From positions 62,001 to 126,000 of the forward strand of contig NZ_PQGD01000003.1 in assembly GCF_002915575.1 (NCBI RefSeq): a stretch of 64,000 nucleotides of DNA. The letters are read 5' to 3'. A program made the position numbers and the translations under genes. The stretch comes from Superficieibacter electus (GTDB lineage Bacteria; Pseudomonadota; Gammaproteobacteria; Enterobacterales; Enterobacteriaceae). Shown one piece after another: positions 30,448 through 41,741 of the stretch. The first letter of the stretch is position 1. Every line of letters begins with the position of its first letter. The notes beneath the pieces are model-generated. The model did no database searches. It was not told where the DNA came from and saw only the letters and a list, made by a program, of their open reading frames with translations.

Positions 30448-32040
30448 ATGAATGCAAAAACAACACCAAAAATAACGCTGTGGGAGTTTTTTCAGCAGCT
30501 TGGCAAAACATTTATGCTGCCCGTAGCGTTACTTTCTTTCTGCGGGATCATGATGGGAATAGGCAGTTCCCTGAGCAGCCATGATGTCACAACCCTACTT
30601 CCATGGCTAAACACACCGTTTTTGCAGGCCATTTTTGGCTGGATGAGCAAAGTCGGTTCATTCGCTTTTAGCTTTTTACCCGTCATGTTCTGTATTGCGA
30701 TCCCGCTGGGGCTGGCACGTGACAATAAAGGTGTTGCCGCCTTTGCGGGGTTTGTAGGATATGCCGTGATGAACCTCGCGGTTAACTTCTGGTTGACCGT
30801 CAAAGGCATCCTGCCGACCACGGATGCGGCTATTCTGAAAGCAAACAACGTCCAGAATATTTTGGGTATTCAGTCAATCGATACGGGGATTCTCGGCGCG
30901 GTTATTGCCGGCATCATCGTCTGGATGCTGCACGAGCGTTTTCATACGATTCGCTTACCGGATGCGCTGGCATTCTTTGGCGGCACACGCTTTGTGCCTA
31001 TCATTACCTCAGTAGTGCTGGGGTTGGTCGGTCTGGCTATTCCGCTAATCTGGCCCGTATTTGCCATGGGGATCAACGCACTGGGTTATGCCATCAACAG
31101 TGCAGGTGATTTTGGTCCGATGATTTTCGGTACCGGTGAGCGCCTGTTGTTACCCTTTGGTCTGCATCATATTCTGGTGGCGCTGATCCGCTTTACCGAA
31201 GCGGGTGGTACGCTTGATGTTTGTGGCCATAGCGTTAGCGGTGCGTTGACGATCTTCCAGGCCCAGTTGGGCTGTGCTGAAACGCAGGGATTTGCTGAAA
31301 GTGCAACGCGCTTCCTGTCGCAGGGGAAAATGCCATCTTTCCTTGGCGGGCTACCCGGCGCGGCGCTGGCAATGTACCACTGTGCACGTCCTGAAAATCG
31401 CCCTAAAGTGAAAGGGCTGCTGATCTCAGGCGTTGTCGCCTGCGTAGTGGGCGGCACCACGGAGCCACTGGAGTTCCTGTTTTTGTTTGTCGCACCGGTA
31501 CTGTACGTCATTCACGCCCTGCTAACCGGTCTGGGTTTCACCCTCATGGCGGTTCTCGGCGTGACCATTGGCAATACCGACGGCAATATCATCGACTTTG
31601 TTGTATTTGGTATGTTGCATGGATTGGCGACGCGCTGGTACATGGTTCCGGTGGTCGCAATCATCTGGTTTGTGGCCTACTACGCTATCTTCCGCTTCGC
31701 TATTGTACGCTTTAACATCAAAACGCCGGGTCGTGAAGTGGATACCACCAGCACGCTGGAAAAAGCAGTTGCAGGCGCAACCGGTAAATCCGGTTATAAC
31801 GTACCGGCTATTTTGGCGGCGCTGGGGGGAGCAGAAAATATCGTTTCGCTGGATAACTGTATTACTCGTCTGCGTCTGTCGGTAGAGGATATGAGTAAAG
31901 TTGACAGCGTGGCCTTAAAGAATTTGCGCGCTATCGGGGTGGTCCAGCTTAATCAACATAACCTGCAGGTTGTTATAGGTCCTCAGGTACAGTCGGTGAA
32001 AGATGAAATGACAACCCTGATGAATTCGGTTCAGGCCTAA
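30448..32040 (+). CDS. malX: PTS glucose/maltose-type EIICB MalX
   Basis: A 530-residue phosphotransferase permease. The EIIC membrane domain spans residues ~1-400 (about ten helices, GGTTEPLEFLFLFVAPVLY). The EIIB domain follows at ~450-530, with the phospho-cysteine in LDNCITRLRLSV. It would rely on EIIA-Glc (Crr). In E. coli MalX can carry glucose and maltose when derepressed, but the natural substrate is unknown. CAAGGAG precedes the ATG. It forms an operon with malY under MalI and CRP. Confidence 0.95.
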   Translation: MNAKTTPKITLWEFFQQLGKTFMLPVALLSFCGIMMGIGSSLSSHDVTTLLPWLNTPFLQAIFGWMSKVGSFAFSFLPVMFCIAIPLGLARDNKGVAAFAGFVGYAVMNLAVNFWLTVKGILPTTDAAILKANNVQNILGIQSIDTGILGAVIAGIIVWMLHERFHTIRLPDALAFFGGTRFVPIITSVVLGLVGLAIPLIWPVFAMGINALGYAINSAGDFGPMIFGTGERLLLPFGLHHILVALIRFTEAGGTLDVCGHSVSGALTIFQAQLGCAETQGFAESATRFLSQGKMPSFLGGLPGAALAMYHCARPENRPKVKGLLISGVVACVVGGTTEPLEFLFLFVAPVLYVIHALLTGLGFTLMAVLGVTIGNTDGNIIDFVVFGMLHGLATRWYMVPVVAIIWFVAYYAIFRFAIVRFNIKTPGREVDTTSTLEKAVAGATGKSGYNVPAILAALGGAENIVSLDNCITRLRLSVEDMSKVDSVALKNLRAIGVVQLNQHNLQVVIGPQVQSVKDEMTTLMNSVQA

Positions 32041-32107
32041 ATTAGCCTTTCCCTCTTCATGCTGAAGGGGGAAAATCAGCCTTACTAATAAAGATAAGGA
32101 CGCTGAC

Positions 32108-33280
32108 ATGTTTGATTTTTCAACCCCGGTGGACCGACACGGCACCTGGTGCACGCAGTGGGATTATGTTGCCGACCGCTTTGGGGCGGCCGATCTTTTA
32201 CCGTTCACCATTTCCGATATGGATTTTGCTACCGCCCCGTGCATACTGGATGCGTTACATGCAAGGCTTGAGCATGGCGTACTGGGCTACAGCCGCTGGA
32301 AAAACGACCAATTTTTGGCCGCTGTCGCCCACTGGTACGCCTCACGCTTTAACAGCCAGATCGACATCCAGCAACTGGTGTATGGCCCCTCGGTAATCTA
32401 CATGGTCGCGGAGATGATCCGCCAGTGGTCCGCTCCCGGTGAAGGCGTGATCGTGCATACCCCCGCCTATGACGCCTTCTACAAAACAATTGAAGGTAAT
32501 CAGCGGCAGGTGGTGGCCGTTCCGTTACAGAAGATAAACAATGACTGGCACTGTGATTTCGGGCAGCTTGAGCACGCGCTGGCAGCGCCGCAAAACCGCA
32601 TTTTGCTGCTCTGTAGCCCGCATAACCCCAGCGGTAAAGTCTGGACGCATGAAGAACTGACGACGATGGCTGCATTGTGCGAGAAGCATAACGTTGCGGT
32701 CATCAGTGATGAAATTCACATGGATATGATCTGGGGAGACCACCAGCATATCCCCTGGTGTGACGTGGCACGCAGCCGCTGGGCGCTATTAACCTCTGGC
32801 TCAAAGAGTTTTAATATCCCTGCGCTCACCGGTGCATATGGTTTAATCGGCGACAATACATCGCGCGATGCTTACCTCAACGCGCTTAAAAATCGCGATG
32901 CCCTCTCTTCCCCGTCGGTGCCCGCGCTGGTAGCCCATATCGCTGCGTATCAGCAGGGTGCCCCCTGGCTGGACGCACTGCGCCAATATTTACAGGCTAA
33001 TTTGCAGTATATCGCTGATGCCCTCAATGGCGCGTTCCCTGCATTAAACTGGCAGCCGCCACAATCGACGTATCTTGCATGGATTGATTTGGCACCGCTT
33101 AACGTGGATGTTCATGCCCTGCAAAAGGTGCTGATCGAACAGCAAAAAGTCGCGATTATGCCTGGTTATACCTATGGCGCTGAAGGTGAGCATTTTATCC
33201 GCCTCAATGCCGGTTGCCCACGCAGCAAGCTTGAGCAAGGTGTTGAACGGCTCATTGCCGGGATTCATTCATTACGCTGA
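32108..33280 (+). CDS. malY: Cystathionine beta-lyase/MalT modulator MalY
   Basis: A 390-residue PLP enzyme of aminotransferase fold type I. The Schiff-base lysine is in SGSKSFNIPAL; CSPHNPSGKVW and SDEIHMDMIW are cofactor-site motifs. It has C-S lyase activity able to replace MetC, and it binds and inhibits the maltose activator MalT. It follows malX after 67 bp and is coexpressed with it. The MalT-binding face cannot be judged from sequence alone, but similarity to E. coli MalY extends along the whole length. Confidence 0.94.
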   Translation: MFDFSTPVDRHGTWCTQWDYVADRFGAADLLPFTISDMDFATAPCILDALHARLEHGVLGYSRWKNDQFLAAVAHWYASRFNSQIDIQQLVYGPSVIYMVAEMIRQWSAPGEGVIVHTPAYDAFYKTIEGNQRQVVAVPLQKINNDWHCDFGQLEHALAAPQNRILLLCSPHNPSGKVWTHEELTTMAALCEKHNVAVISDEIHMDMIWGDHQHIPWCDVARSRWALLTSGSKSFNIPALTGAYGLIGDNTSRDAYLNALKNRDALSSPSVPALVAHIAAYQQGAPWLDALRQYLQANLQYIADALNGAFPALNWQPPQSTYLAWIDLAPLNVDVHALQKVLIEQQKVAIMPGYTYGAEGEHFIRLNAGCPRSKLEQGVERLIAGIHSLR

Positions 33281-33379
33281 TGTCTTTTGCGCAAGAGAGA
33301 AATCTGTTGCGCAAAATAGCTTTTTGCCCTCGTTTGTTTTTATAATAGAACGCACTTTACTTAAAAAAAGAGTGCGATC

Positions 33380-34381
33380 ATGATTGATACTACCCTCCCA
33401 TTGACTGACATTCACCGCCATCTGGATGGCAATATTCGCGCCCAAACTATTCTTGACCTGGGTCGCCAGTATAATCTCGCGCTTCCTGCTGATAATCTTA
33501 ATGGCCTGATCCCCCACGTTCAGGTCACCCGTAACGAGCCTGATCTGGTCAGCTTTCTGGCAAAGCTTGACTGGGGCGTAAAAGTTCTCGCCTCGCTGGA
33601 TGCCTGTCGGCGCGTGGCCTATGAAAATATGGAAGATGCTGCGCGTAACGGCCTGCATTATGTTGAGTTACGTTTCTCCCCGGGTTATATGGCTATGACG
33701 CACAATCTGCCTGTGGCAGGCGTGGTTGAGGCGGTGATCGCTGGCGTGCGCGAAGGCAGCCGTGATTTCGGCGTCGAAGCTCGATTGATTGGTATTATGA
33801 GTCGGACCTTCGGCGAAGCGGCCTGTTTACAGGAGCTCGAAGCGTTGCTGGCACATCGCGAAGGTATTACCGCTTTGGATCTTGCCGGTGATGAACTGGG
33901 CTTCCCGGGCTCATTGTTCCTGAGCCATTTCAACCGTGCACGAGATGCAGGCTGGCATATCACCGTGCATGCGGGTGAAGCCGCTGGCCCGGAAAGCATC
34001 TGGCAGGCGATCCGCGAACTGGGCGCTGAGCGTATCGGTCACGGCGTTAAAGCCGTTGAAGATCCTCACCTGATGACATTTCTGCGCGAACAGCGGATCG
34101 GCATTGAGTCGTGCCTGACGTCAAATATTCAGACCAGCACGGTGTCAACTCTCGCCCATCACCCATTGAAAACCTTTCTTGAACAAGGCGTGCTGGCCAG
34201 CCTCAACACCGACGATCCAGCTGTGCAGGGTGTGGATATTATTCACGAATATACGGTGGCAGCCCCTGCCGCAGGATTAAGCCCGCAGCAAATTCGCCAG
34301 GCGCAAATTAACGGACTGGAAATGGCCTTTTTGACCGCCCAGGAAAAAAATGCCCTGATTGAGCGAGTCGCGAAATCCTGA
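33380..34381 (+). CDS. add: Adenosine deaminase
   Basis: A 333-residue zinc enzyme deaminating adenosine and deoxyadenosine to inosine forms in purine salvage. Metal and catalytic motifs are complete: HRHLDG near the N-terminus, [11 protein letters not shown], and NTDDPAVQG. Same length as E. coli Add. It stands 99 bp after malY with its own ribosome site, and ends at a GC-rich hairpin facing ydgJ. Confidence 0.97.
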   Translation: MIDTTLPLTDIHRHLDGNIRAQTILDLGRQYNLALPADNLNGLIPHVQVTRNEPDLVSFLAKLDWGVKVLASLDACRRVAYENMEDAARNGLHYVELRFSPGYMAMTHNLPVAGVVEAVIAGVREGSRDFGVEARLIGIMSRTFGEAACLQELEALLAHREGITALDLAGDELGFPGSLFLSHFNRARDAGWHITVHAGEAAGPESIWQAIRELGAERIGHGVKAVEDPHLMTFLREQRIGIESCLTSNIQTSTVSTLAHHPLKTFLEQGVLASLNTDDPAVQGVDIIHEYTVAAPAAGLSPQQIRQAQINGLEMAFLTAQEKNALIERVAKS

Positions 34382-34387
34382 TGAACG

Positions 34388-34413
34388 CCCCGCTCATTGC
34401 CTGATGAGCGGGG
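34388..34413. terminator. Hairpin between add and ydgJ
   Basis: CCCCGCTCAT (34388-34397) pairs perfectly with ATGAGCGGGG (34404-34413). It separates two convergent stops. The T run is poor on both sides. Confidence 0.6.
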
Positions 34414-34419
34414 TATACG

Positions 34420-35463
34420 TTATACCAGATTAAGCGTAGCGCGCTGTTTTGAAGACGCGATGCCCAGCTCAATCAGCTCCATGATCTGAATGGCCTGGCT
34501 GGCAGGAACCGGATTCTCACCATGACCGTTTAGCGCATCCCGTACTGCAGCATAATAGGCCGGATAATTACCGGGGCTGGTGAGTAGCGTCGCTTCTTCC
34601 ATCCGCTCTTCTCCCACCGCCTGCGTCAATACACCGTCGCGCATATCATAGCCCCAGTCTTTCTGCGGTAAACGCTCACCGTTTTTTAACCGCTCTTCCT
34701 GCGGGTCGAGGCCATATTTTATATAACTACCACGTGAGCCATGAATGATATAACGTGCCGTTTCCGCCGCGGCCAACAACGTTCCGTGAAGAACAACACG
34801 GCGCTGCGGATAGCTCAGGATCGCGTGGAAATAATCAGTAGACTGCGCGCCGGGGCGAAGCTGAGCCAGATCAACCGTCATACTCACCGGCAGGCCAAAC
34901 AAATTCACCGCCTGATCCAGCAAATGCGGCCCTAAGTCATACCAGATACCGCTGCCAGGGCCCCCTTGTTCGCGCCAGCGATTACGCACCTGTGGACGAT
35001 AGCGATCAAAATGAGATTCAAACCAGGCCACCTCACCTAATTTGCCTTCTGCAAGAAGCGTTTTAACGGTAAGAAAATCACTGTCCCAGCGGCGATTATG
35101 AAACACTGACAATAGCCGTCCTAAACTTTTTGCCAGGGCATCAAGCTCACGTGCCTGTGACAACGTCACGGTGAAAGGTTTATCAACAACGACATGCTTC
35201 CCGGCTTCAAGCGCCGCTTTTGCCAGCGGGAAATGGGTATCGTTAGGGGTAGGAATGACAATAAGATCGATTGAGGGATCGTTAAACAGATGTTTGGGTT
35301 CGGACACGACTTTCACATCTGGCCAGTCAGCCTTAACTTTTTGTTCATCGCTACTGGATACGACCGCCAGTTCCAGTCCTGGAGTGCCGTCAATGAGCGG
35401 TGCATGAAACGTTTTACTGGCATAACCATAGCCAATTAATCCAACACGTAAACTATCACTCAT
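34420..35463 (-). CDS. ydgJ: Gfo/Idh/MocA-family oxidoreductase YdgJ
   Basis: A 347-residue NAD(P)-dependent dehydrogenase. The Rossmann motif GLIGYGYASKTFHAPL is at the N-terminus, and the family motif VVDKPF (catalytic Lys of the EKP type) at about residue 95. The C-terminal alpha/beta domain includes GGPGSGIWYDLGPHLLDQA. The substrate is probably a sugar or polyol, but none is established for YdgJ. Its start lies 212 bp from the divergent blr gene. Confidence 0.92.
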   Translation of the reverse strand: MSDSLRVGLIGYGYASKTFHAPLIDGTPGLELAVVSSSDEQKVKADWPDVKVVSEPKHLFNDPSIDLIVIPTPNDTHFPLAKAALEAGKHVVVDKPFTVTLSQARELDALAKSLGRLLSVFHNRRWDSDFLTVKTLLAEGKLGEVAWFESHFDRYRPQVRNRWREQGGPGSGIWYDLGPHLLDQAVNLFGLPVSMTVDLAQLRPGAQSTDYFHAILSYPQRRVVLHGTLLAAAETARYIIHGSRGSYIKYGLDPQEERLKNGERLPQKDWGYDMRDGVLTQAVGEERMEEATLLTSPGNYPAYYAAVRDALNGHGENPVPASQAIQIMELIELGIASSKQRATLNLV

Positions 35464-35674
35464 TTTTTCGCCCTCTTAGTAATTAGACTCTATTTCACCT
35501 CATCTCCCGGGAGGCGACAACAAATTATTAACGCAGCATATCAACACTGTTTTCATGTTCATTATCAATAATCACAAAAGAAAGTCGCGGCCTGAATTAA
35601 ATAGCAGACAGACTTGCTGGCGCTGCCTGTGCCAGGTAGCATTTACCGACGTTTACATCGGGAAAATCAAGAAT

Positions 35675-35812
35675 ATGTCATCCCCCTTTTCACGCCTCCT
35701 TGAACTTATCGGCTGGGCCGTAGTGGGCCTCACCGTTATCCTGCTCTTAGTGGCACATCAAATCGATCGCTATACACCCCCGCAAAAAGAGACACCTTTG
35801 CAACACACGTGA
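35675..35812 (+). CDS. blr: Small divisome membrane protein Blr
   Basis: A 45-residue protein with one transmembrane helix (RLLELIGWAVVGLTVILL segment) followed by a Pro-rich tail. E. coli Blr (41 residues) at the same position beside ydgJ localises to the division septum, and its loss raises beta-lactam sensitivity. The shared pattern is RLxELxGW...VILL...HID.Y.PP. The ATG at 35675 gives the expected N-terminus; the frame opens further upstream without support. The ribosome site is weak (GGAAAATCAAG). Confidence 0.85.
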   Translation: MSSPFSRLLELIGWAVVGLTVILLLVAHQIDRYTPPQKETPLQHT

Positions 35813-35907
35813 TCCGCCTGAGACTGTGATTGTGCTCGCAATGCCGTAACCGGTTTCTGAAACCGGTTGCATCTGCGTAAAAAGTCTTCTTACACTGTTA
35901 TCTTTAA

Positions 35908-37323
<1,416 letters not shown>

Positions 37324-37332
37324 TCTTCTCAC

Positions 37333-37356
37333 CGCAGGTGTCGTCCGACACCTGCG
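37333..37356 (+). terminator. Hairpin after the GH1 gene
   Basis: CGCAGGTGTCG-TC-CGACACCTGCG (37333-37356) is a perfect 11-bp stem ten bases after the stop. It lacks a T run. Confidence 0.6.
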
Positions 37357-37588
37357 ATATCAATCGGATACGCTTTACATCCCTGTTAAGTACGTCAGGA
37401 TAATGCGTGTTTTTGCCGTTACCTTTGGTGGCTTAAATAATGTGTATTGTATTCAGTAATCAGAAGAGGAACTTCTGGGGATTTCTGATAGGCAGAACCG
37501 CGATAAACACCCTGCCAGCGATGCATATCCAGATTTGATAAATCTTAATTTATATAATTATTCTCATTATAAAATGGACCTACTTAAT

Positions 37589-37804
37589 ATGACCGTTCAG
37601 GACTATTTATTAAAGTTTCGCAAAATTAGCTCTCTTGAAAGCCTGGAAAAACTGTTTGATCACCTCAACTATAATCTCACTGATGAGGCGGAAATCATCA
37701 ACATGTACCGGGCAGCCGATCACCGTCGCGCTGAGCTGGTTTCAGGCGGCAAACTGTTCGACATCGGTCAGGTTCCGAAGACTGTCTGGCGATACGTGCA
37801 ATAA
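37589..37804 (+). CDS. cnu: Hha-family nucleoid protein Cnu (YdgT)
   Basis: A 71-residue all-helical protein of the Hha/YmoA family, the same length as E. coli Cnu. Such proteins bind the H-NS oligomerisation domain and sharpen silencing of horizontally acquired genes; Cnu was also reported to bind oriC. Typical residues are [17 protein letters not shown] and the [14 protein letters not shown] helix. I use ATG 37589; an upstream in-frame start (37535) has no ribosome site. The AT-rich upstream 265 bp presumably carries its promoter. Confidence 0.93.
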   Translation: MTVQDYLLKFRKISSLESLEKLFDHLNYNLTDEAEIINMYRAADHRRAELVSGGKLFDIGQVPKTVWRYVQ

Positions 37805-37884
37805 AGTCTGTAAATAGTAGCGCCAGTTGTTTTATACTCCTCCGCTCGTTGACCTCTTTTCTGGCGCTAATTTGTGGAGTAAGC

Positions 37885-38325
37885 ATGTCTGTAAAATCCG
37901 GTGAACGTATTGGCGGATGGCTGTTAGCACCTTTAGCCTGGCTGTTACTGGCATTATTCAGCGCTTCGCTGTCGTTGTTGATTTATGCAGGTGCACTGCT
38001 GACACCCGAGATGCTCACTTCATTGAAAGCGCAAAGTACCACCCATATTACGCTATGGATTGTTTCCTGTGCCTTTGCGGTGGTGATGTGGTCCTATACG
38101 CTGTGGCTGACCATTGCTTTTTTCAAACGTCGCCGCTCAGTGCCTAAACACTATATTTTCTGGTTACTTCTCTCCGTCTTACTGGCGATAAAGGCCTTTG
38201 CTTTCTCCCCGGTTTCAGATGCTCTGGCAATGCGACAACTGCTGTTCCCACTTCTCGCCGCAGCGCTACTCGCTCCTTATTTCAGGCGATCGCAGCGGGT
38301 TAAAAGTACATTCGTTAACCCGTAA
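37885..38325 (+). CDS. ydgK: Inner-membrane DUF2569 protein YdgK
   Basis: A 146-residue protein with four predicted helices and a basic loop (KRRRSVPKHY), typical of DUF2569. No function is established. It starts at ATG 37885, eight bases after a GGAG ribosome site, and lies 77 bp before rsxA. It often accompanies the rsx operon in enterics. An in-frame start at 37849 is unlikely since it precedes the Shine-Dalgarno. Confidence 0.88.
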   Translation: MSVKSGERIGGWLLAPLAWLLLALFSASLSLLIYAGALLTPEMLTSLKAQSTTHITLWIVSCAFAVVMWSYTLWLTIAFFKRRRSVPKHYIFWLLLSVLLAIKAFAFSPVSDALAMRQLLFPLLAAALLAPYFRRSQRVKSTFVNP

Positions 38326-38402
38326 TAACCCTACAGTTAACCTGTTGTCGCCTGGTCCGGTTTGACCGATAATAGACGGCTTTTTTTGTTTCAGGTCGAA
38401 TG

Positions 38403-38984
38403 ATGACTGACTATTTATTGCTATTCACAGGAACAGTCCTGGTAAACAACTTCGTACTGGTGAAGTTTCTGGGTCTGTGCCCCTTCATGGGGGTTTCGAA
38501 AAAGCTGGAAACAGCAATGGGGATGGGACTGGCTACCACATTTGTGATGACGCTGGCGTCTGTCTGTGCGTGGCTGATTGATAACTGGATCTTAATCCCG
38601 CTGGATTTGGTCTACCTGCGGACGCTGGCATTTATCCTGGTTATTGCCGTCGTCGTGCAGTTTACCGAGATGGTATTGCGTAAAACCAGCCCGGCTTTGT
38701 ACCGCTTATTGGGCATTTTTCTGCCGCTGATTACCACCAACTGTGCGGTACTCGGGGTAGCGCTGTTAAATATTAATCTCGGGCATAATTTTCTTCAGTC
38801 AGCTTTATACGGTTTCTCTGCCGCTGCAGGCTTCTCACTGGTGATGGTGTTATTTGCCGCTATTCGCGAACGTCTGGCCGTGGCTGATATTCCCGCACCT
38901 TTTCGCGGTAATGCGATCGCTCTGATTACTGCAGGTCTTATGTCACTGGCCTTCATGGGCTTCAGTGGGCTGGTGAAATTATGA
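38403..38984 (+). CDS. rsxA: Electron transport complex subunit RsxA
   Basis: A 193-residue integral membrane subunit of the Rsx (Rnf-type) complex, which uses NADH and ion motive force to reduce the [2Fe-2S] cluster of SoxR and switch off the SoxRS response. It has six helices and the paired conserved segments LCPFMGVSK and ITTNCAVLG, which hold cysteines of the membrane [2Fe-2S] site shared with RsxE. First gene of rsxABCDGE-nth. The stop TGA overlaps the rsxB ATG by one base. Confidence 0.96.
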   Translation: MTDYLLLFTGTVLVNNFVLVKFLGLCPFMGVSKKLETAMGMGLATTFVMTLASVCAWLIDNWILIPLDLVYLRTLAFILVIAVVVQFTEMVLRKTSPALYRLLGIFLPLITTNCAVLGVALLNINLGHNFLQSALYGFSAAAGFSLVMVLFAAIRERLAVADIPAPFRGNAIALITAGLMSLAFMGFSGLVKL

Positions 38985-39562
38985 TGACGGCAATCTGGGT
39001 AGCCATTATTGCCATCGGCGTGTTGGGGCTGATTTTCGGTATAGTGCTGGGCTATGCCTCCCGTCGTTTTGCGGTTGAGGAAGATCCCATTGTCGAAAAA
39101 ATTGACGCCATCCTGCCACAAAGCCAGTGTGGTCAGTGTGGCTTTCCTGGTTGCCGTCCCTATGCCGAAGCAGTCGGGCGAAATGGCGAGAGCATCAACA
39201 AATGCGCGCCTGGTGGCGAGGCAGTGATGCTGAAAATAGCGGGCTTGCTTAATGTAGATCCGCAACCTGTTGAGGGCGACGTGCAGGCGCAGCAACCCGT
39301 TCGCATGCTGGCCATTATTGATGAAAATAACTGTATTGGCTGCACCAAGTGTATTCAGGCTTGCCCGGTTGATGCCATTATCGGTGCAACGCGCGCTATG
39401 CATACCGTGATGAGTGACCTGTGTACCGGCTGTAATCTTTGTGTGGACCCCTGCCCGACGCGGTGTATTACGCTGCAACCGGCGGCCACCACGACTGAAA
39501 ACTGGAAATGGGATTTGCAGACGATTCCCGTCCGTATCATTCCTGTGGAACACCATGTTTAA
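38984..39562 (+). CDS. rsxB: Electron transport complex ferredoxin subunit RsxB
   Basis: A 192-residue membrane-anchored iron-sulfur subunit. One N-terminal helix is followed by a 4Fe4S domain (CGQCGFPGC with a later Cys) and two ferredoxin motifs, [12 protein letters not shown] and [12 protein letters not shown]. It passes electrons from RsxC toward the membrane subunits. ATG 38984 gives the standard length; the preceding ATG at 38981 would add one Met. It overlaps rsxA by one base and rsxC by eight, so translation is tightly coupled. Confidence 0.95.
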   Translation: MTAIWVAIIAIGVLGLIFGIVLGYASRRFAVEEDPIVEKIDAILPQSQCGQCGFPGCRPYAEAVGRNGESINKCAPGGEAVMLKIAGLLNVDPQPVEGDVQAQQPVRMLAIIDENNCIGCTKCIQACPVDAIIGATRAMHTVMSDLCTGCNLCVDPCPTRCITLQPAATTTENWKWDLQTIPVRIIPVEHHV

Positions 39563-41741
39563 ACTATTTTCGGCACTCAGAAAAGATAAGATCTGGGATT
39601 TCAATGGCGGCATTCACCCACCGGAGATGAAACTCCAGTCCAGCGGCACGCCGTTACGGCAGGTGCCCCTGGCGCAGCGATTCATCATTCCGCTAAAGCA
39701 GCATATCGGTGCTGAGGGCGAGTTGTGTGTGAAAGCGGGCGATCGTGTATTACGCGGTCAGCCATTGACCCGCGGATGGGGGAGCATGCTTCCCGTTCAT
39801 GCACCCACTTCCGGCGTGGTAAGTGCCATTGCCCCCCACTCAACCGCCCACCCTTCCGGGCTGGCTGAGTTAAGTGTGATTATTGATGCTGATGGTGAAG
39901 ATCGCTGGATCGATCGCGACGGCTGGCAAGACTATCAAGCCAAAAGTCGCGAGCAGCTTATTGAGCGGATTCATCAGTTTGGGGTGGCAGGGCTAGGTGG
40001 TGCTGGCTTCCCTACCGGCAATAAATTGCGCGGTGGTGGAGATAAAATCGAAACACTGATTATTAACGCTGCAGAGTGTGAGCCTTATATTACCGCTGAC
40101 GACAGGCTGATGCAGGAATGCGCCGCGCAAATCATCGACGGCATACGTATTCTTGCCTATATTCTGCAGCCTCGTCAGGTGCTTATTGGTATTGAGGATA
40201 ATAAACCTCAGGCGATTTCTATGCTGCGCGCCGTGCTGGCTGACGTGCATGATATTTCTCTACGCGTTATTCCAACCAAATATCCCTCGGGTGGCGCAAA
40301 GCAGCTTACCCAAATTCTGACCGGTAAACAGGTTCCCCAGGGCGGACGCTCATCTGATATAGGCGTCTTAATGCAAAACGTGGGTACCGCATACGCAATT
40401 AAACGCGCCGTTATTGATGGTGAACCGCTGACAGAGCGCGTTGTTACGTTGACCGGAGAGGCAGTCGCCCGACCGGGTAATGTCTGGGCGCGGTTGGGCA
40501 CCCCGGTGCGTCATTTACTGGAATTTGCTGAATTTTGCCCGTCATCTGATCAGATGGTTATTATGGGCGGTCCGCTGATGGGCTTTACCCTGCCGTGGTT
40601 AGAGGTACCGGTGGTGAAGATCACTAACTGCCTGCTGGCCCCGTCAGTGAGTGAAATGGGCGAACCTCAGGAAGAGAAAGGCTGTATACGCTGTAGCGCC
40701 TGTGCTGATGCGTGTCCGGCTGACCTGCTTCCCCAACAGTTGTACTGGTTCAGCAAAGGTCAACAACACGACAAAGCTACTGCGCACAATCTTAAGGATT
40801 GTATTGAGTGCGGTGCCTGTGCCTGGGTTTGCCCGAGCAATATTCCGCTGGTGCAATACTTCCGTCAGGAGAAGGCCGAAATTTACGCCATTAGTCTGGA
40901 AGACAAACGTGCTGCGCAAGCAAAAGCCCGCTTCGAAGCACGTCAGGCGCGACTCGAACGGGAAAAAGTACGCCGTCAGGAACGCCATAAACGCTCCGCA
41001 GCCCAACCAGCAGCGCAGGATAAAGATGCGATTCAGGCAGCCATCGCCAGGGTACGCGAAAATCATCAGGTGACAGGAGAAGCCGTGGTTATCCAGGCGG
41101 GTAAAACACCTGATAACAGCGAGGTAATCGCCGCACGTGAGGCACGTAAAGCACAGGCCCGGGCAAACCAAAGCGCCAAAGCGCAGCAGGTAGCCCCTGC
41201 GGCAGACCCGCGTAAAGCCGCGGTTGAAGCGGCCATTGCCCGCGCCAAAGCCCGTAAAGCTGAGCAGACGCAGGACTCCGCACCAGAAACGGCAGACCCG
41301 CGTAAAGCCGCGGTTGAAGCGGCCAATGCCCGCGCCAAAGCCCGTAATGCTGAGCAGACGCAGGACGCCGCCCCAGAAACAACAGACCCGCGTAAAGCCG
41401 CGGTTGAAGTGGCCATTGCCCGCGCCAAAGCCCGTAAGGCTGAACAGACGCAGGACGCCGCGCCAGAAACAGCAGACCCGCGTAAAGCCGCGGTTGAAGC
41501 GGCCATTGCCCGCGCCAAAGCCCGCAAGGCTGAACAGACGCAGGACGCCACACCAGAAACAACTGACCCGCGTAAAGCCGCGGTTGAAGCGGCCATTGCC
41601 CGCGCCAAAGCCCGCAAGGCTGAACAGACGCAGGACGCTTTACCTACCGATCAGACTGACCCGCGTAAGGCGGCGGTAGCAGCCGCTATCGCGCGTGTAC
41701 AGGCGCGCAAATCTGCACAGCAGGCCGTTAACGAGGATTAA
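39555..41741 (+). CDS. rsxC: Electron transport complex subunit RsxC
   Basis: A 728-residue NADH-oxidising subunit. Residues ~1-370 form the RnfC N-terminal and NADH/FMN (Nuo51-like, [12 protein letters not shown]) domains. Two ferredoxin motifs follow ([12 protein letters not shown] and [12 protein letters not shown]). From about residue 450 the protein becomes Ala/Arg/Lys-rich and ends in six near-identical ~30-residue repeats ([18 protein letters not shown]). E. coli RsxC also has such repeats but of different sequence and number. The start at 39555 overlaps rsxB by eight bases; an upstream in-frame start at 39414 would lie inside rsxB. Confidence 0.95.
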   Translation: MFKLFSALRKDKIWDFNGGIHPPEMKLQSSGTPLRQVPLAQRFIIPLKQHIGAEGELCVKAGDRVLRGQPLTRGWGSMLPVHAPTSGVVSAIAPHSTAHPSGLAELSVIIDADGEDRWIDRDGWQDYQAKSREQLIERIHQFGVAGLGGAGFPTGNKLRGGGDKIETLIINAAECEPYITADDRLMQECAAQIIDGIRILAYILQPRQVLIGIEDNKPQAISMLRAVLADVHDISLRVIPTKYPSGGAKQLTQILTGKQVPQGGRSSDIGVLMQNVGTAYAIKRAVIDGEPLTERVVTLTGEAVARPGNVWARLGTPVRHLLEFAEFCPSSDQMVIMGGPLMGFTLPWLEVPVVKITNCLLAPSVSEMGEPQEEKGCIRCSACADACPADLLPQQLYWFSKGQQHDKATAHNLKDCIECGACAWVCPSNIPLVQYFRQEKAEIYAISLEDKRAAQAKARFEARQARLEREKVRRQERHKRSAAQPAAQDKDAIQAAIARVRENHQVTGEAVVIQAGKTPDNSEVIAAREARKAQARANQSAKAQQVAPAADPRKAAVEAAIARAKARKAEQTQDSAPETADPRKAAVEAANARAKARNAEQTQDAAPETTDPRKAAVEVAIARAKARKAEQTQDAAPETADPRKAAVEAAIARAKARKAEQTQDATPETTDPRKAAVEAAIARAKARKAEQTQDALPTDQTDPRKAAVAAAIARVQARKSAQQAVNED
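41205..41720 (+). repeat. 90-bp tandem repeats in rsxC
   Basis: Six in-frame units begin at 41205, 41295, 41385, 41475, 41565 and 41658, each opening GACCCGCGTAA. Spacing is exactly 90 bp for the first four steps and 93 bp for the last. Units differ at a few bases, and the sixth is degenerate. Confidence 0.95.

Noticed and set aside
38795-39613. A 272-codon frame opposite rsxA/rsxB
   Set aside because: It lies antisense to two well-conserved operon genes, and its composition is unlike a natural protein.
41066-41617. A 183-codon Ala/Arg-rich frame on the minus strand
   Set aside because: It is the antisense image of the GC-rich rsxC repeats, with no ribosome site and repetitive composition inherited from rsxC.
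41205-41720. Regularly spaced repeats suggestive of a CRISPR array
   Set aside because: The units are directly adjacent, in frame within rsxC, and without distinct spacers. They encode a protein repeat.
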